From assembly GCA_941918925.1 (NCBI GenBank), contig OW799236.1, forward strand, positions 99,216,562-99,280,561: 64,000 nt of DNA, in the 5' to 3' direction. The stretch is from Phyto melanocephala (Eukaryota > Arthropoda > Insecta > Diptera > Rhinophoridae). The position numbers and the translations under genes were made by a program. The notes under the pieces were generated by a model. The model had not been told where the DNA came from and made no database searches. It saw only the letters and a list, made by a program, of their open reading frames with translations. The number at the start of each line of letters is the position of its first letter. Position 1 is the stretch's first letter. Shown here in pieces: positions 45,101-57,100 of the stretch.

Positions 45101-48100
45101 TGCTAGAAATTTGAGTTGCCACGCCCACTTTTACGCCCACCTCCCATATAACGTTTTACTCAAAATTCCTCTAATTTTTCTATTAATAATGATTTTGGAT
45201 TAATAAAGGGCTATATTGAAACACCTAAGTTGTACTCATTCGCCAAAACAACTTTGACACGCCTACTATAACGCCCACTTTTCACGTAATCTACCGTTAA
45301 TGAAATTTAAAAGCTCATAAAACCGCCAAAATTAGAGGTATGATGATCAAATTTGCTGTGTATATCCTCCTAATCAATGTTATTGTTGTGCCAAAAAGTT
45401 TAGGTGACACGGCCACTTTAACGCCTACCTCCCATACAACGGCTTACCTTAAATTCATGTAATTTCTCTATTGACAAAGTTTTTGGGAAAATAAAGGGCT
45501 ATATTGAAATATTTAAGTTGTATTTATTAGTAGAAACTTTATTGACACAGCTACTTTAACACACTTTCATTGAATTTCATTTCATTTAAGGACCGATGTT
45601 GTATTTAAATAAAACACAAATTATTTAGGATATTATTATTTCTTTTTATAATGATAATATTTGTATGGTTCAATTATGTATTTAACAAAATATCGGCCAA
45701 ATGACCCCTCCCCATCCTTGGCGCCACTCCTCTATCTGATGGTCCAAATTTTCAATAACAATGTTGATGCTCAATTATTGGGCATGATGATGAGTCGAGG
45801 TTGACTGCTCTTTTGCCACACTATCGCAAAAAACAGCAACAGTTCCCATTCAACGAACTAAGAAGGCATTCACAGATTTTCTAACATTTTATACAGACCT
45901 GTTTTGCAGAAATTTAAATATTTTTTACAATTCTCCCGATTGTGGACGAATTTGAACGATTATGTTGATCAAAAGAATTACGAAGTGCACAAAATGCATT
46001 TTGATTTGAACGCCCATTTTTATAAAAAACCTGAATAACTTTAAAGCGTTGCTCATTTGCGTATCTTTCCACGGATCAAAATGAGTAAGTTTGAGATTGA
46101 GAAATGTCAAGTGAAATGCAGAAAACAAACTTAAAGACTAGGTGTAGTTCACCTTCAACATGGGCCCTTAAAATTTAACCACCCTCTACAAAGAAAGTGA
46201 TACATATTTTATTATAAAGAGATTATTCCATAATGATTAAAAAATAATAAATATTGTGCTTTAAATGTACACAAAATTGGTGGTGGGTATAAAAGATTCG
46301 GCACAGCCGAATATAGTGCTCTTACTTGTTTATTACTCAGAAAATATAAATTGATATCTTTTGTATAAATCGTTGTTTATTTTAAGTACTTACCGTTCAT
46401 CAAATTGATCTATTTTTGTGTTGAACGTTTCAGCCGTTTTATGCTTTTCGACAAAAGTACAGAAATCTTCGCATATATGAAAAATCTCATTTATTATTAA
46501 GTAAACTGGATTATTTGAATAAAGCGATGAAGTGTGCAGCATACTGACTTTCGTAGTATCTTCCTTGAAAATTAAAATGTTGTAAAATTTAAAAAAATAA
46601 TATGACTGAAATATTCTGAATTAAAACTTACATCAGATAGAAGAAAGCATAACGATAATATATTCGCTTGAAATATGCTATGAGATCTCTGAATTTGCTC
46701 AAAATCTGCCTTGTTAAGTATGGTATTTAATAAAATACTAAACTGACCTAAAAATTGATATGCTGTAATACTTGTTAGTACAATACAATATAAGGGAGAT
46801 CGAACGGTTTTACACGGTGTTTTATTTTGTTTATTTAAAAAATGTGCAAGATAGATAGTACAAAATAGTAAAAATAAAATTACAATTCAATGCCAAGAAG
46901 GCTAAATTTAATGAAAATTAATAAAAAAAAATATAAAATAAAGTACCTTAAAATGCGGTGTTACAAACAAAACAAGAAAGAGTGCTATATTCGGCCGTGC
47001 CGAATCTTATATACCCTTCACAACGTTTGAAAAAAAATTTTTTTTTGGCTCAGCTGGGATTCCAAGCCACGTTCACTCTGACCAGTATAACACGTTTGTA
47101 TGTATGTATGTATGTGGATGTATGTATGTATGTATGTGTTGTTGTTGTGAAAAAACGAGGTGGTCGTGGTTTCTTCCTCATATCTCAATTTTTTTATGTA
47201 CCGATTTTTTTGATTTTCAATACCAATCTGAAAGTTGATTTCAACATGCAAACGGACATACAAAGCTTAATCGACTCCTCTTTCAAAAAATCTTTACTTA
47301 ATGGGGTCGAAAATGAAAACTGTAGAAATTTCATACAGAATGACAACCTATTTCACTTTTGTGTGAAGGATATAAAAAAAATCGTTATAATGTTTTTGAT
47401 ACATGGTTTAAGCTTTTCGATCGTTAAGCAAACTAATCTGTTTTCTTTGAATAACTAACGTTGTTACAGGTATAGTTTTGTTTATACTTTTTTCAATTAC
47501 TATTGGTTTTCCTTTACAGGTAGTTTCAAAAGATCAAGCTCCAGCTACTTTTCAACTTTACGGATTTTATTGTTCTTACTGTGGATGGCCGTAAACCCAT
47601 ATTGCTGGCAAAAAAAATGCATTATCATAACGGCGAATAACTTTTATTTTAGTTTTTTTTTTTAATTAAATTACATTGCATTTTTATTTTTTTTTTTTTT
47701 AGATGTAAAAATCTTATCTTATCTAAACACATACATACATATGTATGTATATGTAAATGTAAAAGAAATATTTTAAGTAAAAACTGGGATTCCCACTTTT
47801 TTTCTTTCAACTTATAAACAAATATGGCGACGAAAATCAAATTTGAATTCATAAAAAATTGATATTGAACGCAAATTGAAACAACGTATTTCGATACGAC
47901 GTAAACTAAATGATTATTGTATTTTGTTTTTCTTACTTTTGCTGAAAATATACATGTTATTGTTTTAAAGGGACCATTTAAATCCCAGGGTTAGATAGAT
48001 CCTTCAGAAACTTATATTTCCAGGGTTAGCGTCAAAAAGCAAGGGTATCCAACGTTGGTTCCTTCTCCGTAAATTGACCTATATCTTTGTATAGGAAGTC

Positions 48101-51100
48101 GAAGACACTTGAACAATAAATAAAGCCGAGTTTTATGGTTATTTCCCAGTTACAAAACGTTGGTTCAGGAACCGCAAGTCGAGCTATATCATTGTATAGG
48201 AAGTTGGAGTCATCTAAACAGTAATTACAATGAGTTTTATGGAATTCCTCCAAGTAAATGAGTTTAACTGGTACTCAAGTTAAAAATATATGAGTTTAGT
48301 TGCTAATTCTCCGGTTAATACAATTACGAAATTAAATAAATAAATAAAATAAAAGCACGAGGTTACTTAATTGTAGAATAGTCTGAAAAATGTATCCAAC
48401 AGTTATGCGACACCACACAATTAACCACGCAAGAGTGAGACGTAAAACTCTCGAAGTCAGATAAAATGAGACGGGCTGATTGCCCTTATTTGACAATGAC
48501 AATGACGCGCGAGCTCTTGACCCGATCAGAGCTGAATTATGACTACATGTAATTAAACGGTCTAACTCATAATACATAATTAAAAGAGCTTTATATGAGG
48601 TTTATAAGTCAAATTTCCACAGAAAATCAGTTTAATACACATTTCACATTTAATAACTTTTATGAATAAGGCAGTAAGTATTTTTTTAAATTGTAATATT
48701 GCCAGTGATGGGAATTTTTTTTCAACAAATCCCGTTAAATAATAATAAGTTAATATTTTAGAGATAAATCGCTAACTTACCTCATAAATTCCAAATTTTG
48801 TTTAAAATTTTTAGAGATAAACCGTTAAATTTAAATAATCCGCTTTTACACTTGAGAAATTGAAAGACAAACAGATGAAAGTTGATGATAAAGAAACAAA
48901 GAGGAAGAAAGAGTGTGTGAAACACGACTGCCTAGATTCTACATCTTTTTTGTTCTTTCTCTAATTTTTGAAATTTTTCATTATTATTCTCAATTTTCCA
49001 AAGAGGATTCAAAACATATTTTTTTTAAATGTCGAGTTAAACACACTGTTCAAAACTGAGCTTTGTGTTCTGCGCCACACGCTGCAGTAAACTTGGTTCA
49101 ATTGAGCTGTTTTCTCGACGAATATTTTCCTTTAAAGCCACAAGAGATTGGGGATTGTCATTAAAACCCTCTCTTTGAGGTAGCCCCATAAAAAAAAATC
49201 CATAGGAGTTAGATCGGGCAACCTCGGTGGCCATGGGATGTCGCCGAAGCGACTAATCAGTTTTTGGAAGAAATTTTCCCGAAGCAAATTCATTGAAGCG
49301 CTGGCTGTGTGTAGTCGCCTCATCTTATTGAAACCACGTGTGTGAAGAGTACGATAGATAAGTTCGCAGGTTTGGCAAAAAACAATTCCGTAATCATGCG
49401 ACAATAAATTTTCACCGTTGACATTCGTCGCCTGGCCTCAAAAACTTAAAAAAATGGTCCAATTATCTTAATGTTGGATAAGGCACACCAAACAGTTACC
49501 CTGGGGCAAAGCAATGGTTTTTGATGTTTAAATCGAGGGTTGCGGGTTCTTGAAAACCTGTACCGTCAGTTTTGCTTGTTGATGTGGCCGTTTAAGTGAA
49601 AATGAGCCTCGTCGCTCCAAAAAATGGGATTTACAGTGCGAAAACGCTCCAACATCGTTTCACAAAAATGTTTGCTTAAATCAAAGTCACTTTCTTTAAG
49701 TTCTTGTAGTATTTTAATTTTAAAAGGATGGAACTTTAGATCCTTTTTTAAAATTTTATGAATAATTGCTCTCGGAAGCTCTTTTCCGTATTGAAAGTCG
49801 CTGATTACGATTTACGTAAAATGTTTTCAACCAGTTCAATGTTTTCGGGAGTCCTTGAAGATCGACTGCGCCCTAGGACATTCATAGCCGAAGCAGTTGC
49901 GTGGAAACTCTGCATCTACGAACGAATTTATTTACACTCGGTCCATCACGTGTTTGCCGAATACCAAACTTTAAACAAAATTATCGACGAGCAATTACGT
50001 AAGAATCATTACTCTAAAAAAATGTGAAATATTTTAAAGTAAGTTAATCCGCACACAAGTTTGAGTATCAGCGTTAAGCATAGTGGCTGCAGGCTAACTT
50101 ATACATTAAATTAAACAATTAAATTAGTTTTTTAAGAGCCTCAACAAACAACAGAGCGAAAGCTCAGAACAAAACTTATGCAAATATTTTTTTTTGCAAT
50201 TTGTTTTTATAATAATTTAATGAAATTGGTTATTTTTAAACTCGTAATGGAAAATCGTTTTTTTTTTAACAGCTATTCGAAACGCAGTTTTTTAAAAAAT
50301 CAGAAAATTCGATCTCCCTAATATATACAATATAATTTATATTTACTTACTTTCCAATACATCGACTTGTATGTAATACTGTAGGTTGTCAACAAAAAAC
50401 ATTAGTTCATTTCTTAAGTGCATTACTTTAATGTTTTGATTCCTTTTTAGCTTGGCTTCTCTAGTTTGTTGGCACCAAAGCATGTGTAATTCATATTGCA
50501 TTTTCTTTATAAGAAGCAAAAATCTAAATAGAACATTGTAACGCTCGAGTACCTTCGGCGAGAATAGTAAGTGTAAGGGCCAATTGATTTTGTATTGTAA
50601 TTGTACCAATTGCAGGTAACCAAACTCCTGTGGCTCATCTGAATCGTTAAGTGATTTTTGTATACATAGAGAAAATTGTTCTAAGTCTTCAGACACCCCA
50701 ACTCCATGTGCTGCAGACTGTAATGTAAGGTGTAGGCATGAACAATTAAATTATGTACTAGGATAAATATATCTAAATATCTTAATGAAAATCTCTTAAA
50801 TGGCTTAAGTTAATTTTTATTATTTTTATATACTTATAATATAATTAAATTGCAAAAAAAAATAATCCGATATTAATCAAGTGGAATACATTTTTTAAAC
50901 CTATCATCATCAGCACTCTTTATCTGTTTAACTCCTAAACACTTGAAAATATGAAAAATAAAAAAATCTTAGCCCGATAAAAAAAAGAAAGCGGATATAA
51001 ATTAAGCACGTTAAAATATATATAGTCCACATATTTTTGTTTAAAGGTGAAATTTTTTTTGTGTTTTGCAGACCAGTGTAATTATTATTGTAATAATTGA

Positions 51101-54100
51101 TTACTTAAGTGTTGCTTATCAAAAATTAAGATTAATTTTTTTTGATGACTGGTTAGAAATTATGATTGGGTGAACTATGAAAAATGTCAATTTCCAATTT
51201 ATAAAACATCATTGGCTAAATCTTTAAATTATAAAAGGGGTAGTTCATTAAGTATATGAATATTATAAAAAATAAGTAGGGTAAGCACAAGATTGAGTTT
51301 GTCTATAACTTTGCCAATTTGTGACAAATTTGTCCTAAATTTTTCACGAATATCTCAAGAGGCATACCAAATCTATAAAGAGTAACAACCGTGTCTATAA
51401 ATTATCTCAGGGCTAGAAATTTTTTTTGTAAAAATAAGCAAAAAAAAATATAGGCAGTCGTGTTTATTTTCTCATATCTCAGAAAGTTATTGGACGATTA
51501 TGCTGATTTCCAATACAGATCTGCTCTCAAATATTTCTGATATTTTGATACCTTATACGGGTCTTGACGATGCCTGTTTGATTTTAACATACACACGGAC
51601 GGACGAATAGTGCTTAATCGATTTCCCTATTCATAAGCTTTTAGAAATTATATACTTTGAGTTCGGAAATAAATATTGAAGAAATTTTACACGGTATAAC
51701 AATCCAATATACATATACCCTAACACTCACTGTGAAGGGTATAAAAAACAGTTAAAAGGGAAATTATGGTCGTCAGCTCAATTGAAACAGTCTACAAAAA
51801 CAGAACTGTTTTAAAAAAATCAACCTGCTTATATTTAATTTTTTTAAAACATTTCTGCTTTTCAACATGTCTCTTTGGTGGATATTCAGCATTAAATTTA
51901 AAGCTAAAACACGGCTTTAAGGGATATTTAATGAAATACTCAAAAACTCAAAAAAAATATAATAAAATCTGTTTTTACTAACTTCAAATGCTTTTACTAG
52001 ATCTCGAAGTTTATTTTCGTTGTCCACATCATTATTTATTGCATATGTTTGGCGTATAAATTCTAAAAATAATTCTCCTCGACCAAGTAAATAAAAATCC
52101 TTTATGAGTCTGAAAATAGAAAAATATTTACATATTATATATATATAATTTAGTTATTTTTTACCTTGTATGATGTAAATATTAAATCAAATTAATTAAG
52201 CTTAAGCCTTTTAATAATAAAAATAATGTTATTTAATTTTGTTAATATATTTGCTCAATTCACAAACTGTCGTAGGTGTTGAACGTCGTAGTAGTTGAAT
52301 ACATTTTGTAAATAATTTCTATATTAATTTTTTATGCAACAATTACAACAATTTTGCTTATGTTTATATAATGTCGTAAAAATATGTATATCACAGCAGG
52401 AAAATATTGAGAAGTGAATTTCATACAGTCTACGACTTCTATGATAGATTATGAATTGATCAATTTTATACATATGTATGTATGCATGCTTAAAAAATTT
52501 GTATGTACTTAGTAATGGAACCAGGATCCGATTAGTGTTCACCTTTGAGTCGTTTTTCAGATATTCACAGTGAGTCATAAAATTTGAGTATAAGTAAATC
52601 ATTGAAATTTAACTGAGCTGACGTACGCATACCATCAACAACGTTGATTTATAAGTACACCTCACAATGAACATAAGTACTACGTCATACTCATACCGTC
52701 CCATATTTATATGATTGGCCTCATACCATCACATATTTATGATTCAACAACAAAAACAAGTAAGCGTGCTATATTCGGCCATGCCGAATCTTATATACTC
52801 TTCACAACGTGTAGTCACGCAATTACAATATTTTGTATTACCATTCATCTCATATGAAATACGTACATCCATATAAAAACATACATACATATGTATATAA
52901 ACACATCCCATTGTAAAATTATAAATTTACGTATGTATGTTAAAAAAAATATATAAAAAAAAATTAAAAAAAAAATATAAAACAAAAAAAATAAAAAATA
53001 ATAACTATAATAACTATAAAATAAAAAAAATTTAAAAAAATATTTTAAAAAATAAGAAAAATTTAAAAAAAAAATTTTAAAAAATAATAAAAATATAATT
53101 AATATATAAAAAAATAAATAAAAAATATATAAAAAAAAATTTATTTGGGCTCAGCTGGGGTTCGATGCCACGTTTGCTCTAACGAATATGGTTGTGTATA
53201 CGCTTGAACAACGCTGAAAAATATTGCGACATGACTTTGGCCGACTTTGCCAAAAAATCATCTTTTCAGGTGAAGCTCATTTTGATCTTGGCGGGTATGT
53301 AAACAAGCAAAATTGTCGTATTTGGGGCACAGAAAACCCGCACGCATACATTGAAAAGCCGATACACCTAAAACAAGTCACTGTTTGGTGCGGATTTTGG
53401 TTCAGAGGCATAATTGTGCCATTTTTCTTCGAAAATTAGCAAGGAGTGGCCGTTACAGTCAATGGCGATCGTTATCGGGCCATGTTGAACGAATTTTTGT
53501 TCACAAAAATTGAAGAGGAGGATATAAGCAACATTTGGTTTCAACAGGACGGCGCTACATGCCACACAGCCGTAGACACACTTTTTTTATAGCATTTTCC
53601 AAAAAAAAAGTTATTTGGCGGATATAAAAGTTATTTAATATAACTTCCTTAAAATATCTTAAAGAAAATTTTTTTAAATATTTTCACCAAACCATATAAG
53701 ACAAGTTATGCATTACATTGCATACATTGGTATCGGAAACTATGATCAAGTGAATGCTTATTTGAAATCTGAGTTATCTTGAAAACAAAACAGTTGAGCC
53801 AAATTTGCAAACTTGTTATAGTCGTAAATTTTTGTTTCGAAAATTCTTTTGATAATTTTTTTCTGAATTCAAATCTTATTTTAATACATATTTTATTATT
53901 TTTATCCCATGTTTGCAGTATTTATATACTTACTTTAATTGTTGAACAAGATCAGCTTGATTGACGGCAATTTCAGATAACCTAGATGTTACATAGGTTT
54001 TTATTTCATCTATAACACGTTCATAATGGGATACATTTAGTTCTGTATCATTCTGAAGTGTTTGAATTTTGGCAAAATAAATATGTTCTTTTTCATTCCA

Positions 54101-57100
54101 CAATGACTGCTCTCGACTAATAAGAGTATTTTCACATTTATTCCATATTTGAGCATTTTTATTTATCTTGTTTTTATCGACTTTGAACATGAGAACAGTT
54201 TGCCCAATAAAAAGAACTTTCTCTGCCCAACTTGATGATAAATAGTTTGGTAGTAATTCGTAACATATCTCATACCGCCAAATATCAGTATAGTTACTGG
54301 CTGCTGCCTAAAAAATAATTGTTATTATGGCACAAGCTAATTGTTTTGAATTTATTGCAATGTCCTCGGGGTTTACAAACATTTATGAAATACAATTTTC
54401 GCTGGTGTGGTGTTTTGCATTGTTAGATAGGATAATTCAAGTCTTATGCCCCTATTGCGGTTCAAAACTTTTATACCAATTTGGTCGACGTTGACAATTT
54501 TGCATTGCCATTCTAAACTTAATTGATACTTTTATTTATTAACTTTATTAACTTATATAAAATTTAATATTTTAAGTTGGTAACATATTGTTCAACTAGA
54601 AACGGATTTTTTTTATAATACCAAAAAAAAAAAAATAATAATAAAATAATTTGTTGTGCTGAAGTTGGTTTAGCTCACTGACGACAAAGTTAAGTTAAAA
54701 ACGACAATAGGGTCATATATTTTACTATAAAGCAATCGTAATTAAACGACTGTAATATAAGGTTGTAGTATATTAGAAAAAGAAGGTTCTTGTTTGACAT
54801 ACCGACATTGAAGTTGCTGCATTTTTTGAGCTACCTGTAGTTGTTCCTTTTTCACTTTCAATAGTGCTATTAAACTGATTTTCAGCACACTGAATAAAAA
54901 ATTCTCCATATGAATCAATAATTTTTGCATACAATATCCAATGAGTGAGTTGCTTTAGAAACACTACGTTTACGGAGGATTGAATTCTGAAATAAACATA
55001 TTAGAAAGTTGTTAATTTAATTAAGTATAGTCGATAAAAAAGCTACGTCTTATACGCTATACATTTGTTTGACTTTGATAAGTTTACATTGCCGTTATCA
55101 ACTCAACTGAAACCTTTTTTTAGTTAAGCGTGTAGTTAAGTTTTATTACGATTAATTGTACTATATTTTACTTTGAAAAGGAAAACTTTTTAAAAATTTT
55201 TATAGATCATACTTTACTTTTCAACCGCTAAAAGTATTTATTTTTAAAGAGTATCACTTTCAATGAAAGTGGACGTTAAAGTAGGCGTGTCAATGAAGTT
55301 TTTGCTATAAATACAACTTGATATTTCATATAGTCCTTTATTTTTCCAAAATCTTTATTCATAGAGAAATTATATGAATATGAGATAAAGCGTTATATGG
55401 TAGGTGGGCGTAAAAGTGGGCGTGTCACATTTATTTTGCGTTAGTACAAAGCCTTTGACCAAAAAGCAATGGTTGCAATTTTCAGAATCATACATCTTAT
55501 TTTGTCAGTTTTATTAAGTTTTAATATTTGAAACCAAACCAAACCAAACCAATAAAATTTCATATTTCTTTAATTAATTTTTTTTATGTGAGAGTAAATT
55601 GTGTAACAAATAATCGACGTTCATATTAATATATAAGACAGATATATACATAGGTATTTTTGAAATTGATATTGGTGAAAGAGAGTATAAAAAACCTACC
55701 ATATGTAAGCTACCAACTCAGCTATTTATTTTCAAAGCCTAAAAAGTAATAAAAATAACCAATATCAAGAAAAATATGCAACTTACACTGTAACAGCTTT
55801 ATTTATCCGGGCATCACCATGAAGTAAATGTTGTTGCAAATATTGTATAAGAGCACATCCATGAAGTTTTTGTATTCGAATTCCACGTATTAACTTATTT
55901 AAATATAATGCTAATGGCTCATATTCCTGCAATTTCTGATATATAAACATTAACGATTGAGAAGGATTATGTAAGTATCTGCTTTCTAGTATTGTTATGT
56001 TATTTAAATAATCATCTAGTACAGTTTCGATTCCATTAGCGAAAGCTTTTAAATATAAACCATTTTGCAAAGGTTCTGCGTAAAATAAAAGGATAAATAA
56101 ATTTAAGAACATATTATTGAATAAAAATATTTTCTTTTATCAAAAAAAGTATTGAGTAAAAAACCTAGGAGTTAAATAGATTATAAAGGGTCCGCCAAAT
56201 AACTTCTTTTTTTTTTTTGAAAATGCTAAAAAAAAAGCTCTTCAATTTTTGTGAACAAAAATTGGTTCAACGATCGCCATTGACTATGTAAAAATTCAGA
56301 ATCAAGGATGGCGTCGGAAATAATAAAGAAAAATTGCGTATGACATAAAATCTAGGTTAAGCCACGATGTGGGATTATACCTACATATGTACATGATGGT
56401 GAAGGATATTTTTCGATTCGGCGCGGCCGAATATAGCACTTTTACTTGTTTTATGTTGCATTTGTAAAGGTTTGTAAAAAAAAAATTTAAAGTGGGCGTG
56501 TATTTAAGATACAAAGAAAATACATTTCATATACAAATGCTGTGTGTTTGTAAGAGCATAATTTGAGGTGGGCTCGATGTTGCTGATTCTTTTTGAGCGG
56601 TATTTGTAATTACCAGAATAAACTTTGATTGAAAATGCAATGAGAAAATAGGACGTGGTATAGCCAATACAAAAAAAAAATATATATTTTATTTTATATT
56701 TTTGAACTGAAATTACAAATACGTTAAAATTTTTTATAAGAGATTTCCATTTAAAGGGATAATTGGAAAACTATATTTATAAATGTCTCCATTTACCATT
56801 ATTACATTTCACACGTGTGAAACCGGGTCCAGTTTCGTAATCAACCTAACAATACAGTATTTTTCCCTATTTGAACTATATTTGCAGAAAAAAAATATCC
56901 TCATCAACCACCAAATCACAGTGTATACTTCTTGCTTTCATTATAACATTAAAATTATAAAGAGGGTAAAATAAAAACAAAGTCGTAATAAGTGTAAATA
57001 GTATATATATTTAACTCTATTTAAGAAGAAAAATAATAAGATAATACAAAGTTAAAGTTAAGACTTAAGAAGCTTATCGAAAATATCGTAAATGTGATCA

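Larger units (their letters stand above)
46793..50319. mobile_element. Element filling Grip75 intron 7
   Basis: A 12-bp TIR AGGGAGATCGAA at each end, flanked by AATATA (46787-46792, 50320-50325). The element is 3527 bp and begins 45 bp from exon 8 and ends 31 bp from exon 7, so the ancestral intron was about 70 bp. It contains a HINE (46971-47373) and a decayed mariner-type transposase (49037-49700). The superfamily of the carrier is unknown; the flanking duplication is low-complexity and therefore only suggestive. Confidence 0.6.

Noticed and set aside
45925..46128. 67-codon frame in the foreign insert of the family C HINE
   Set aside because: No convincing motif; a mariner C-terminal resemblance nearby (45700-45780) was too weak to call.
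46958..47458. 166-codon frame over a HINE
   Set aside because: It runs through the HINE hairpin, microsatellite and interior blocks found elsewhere as non-coding repeat.
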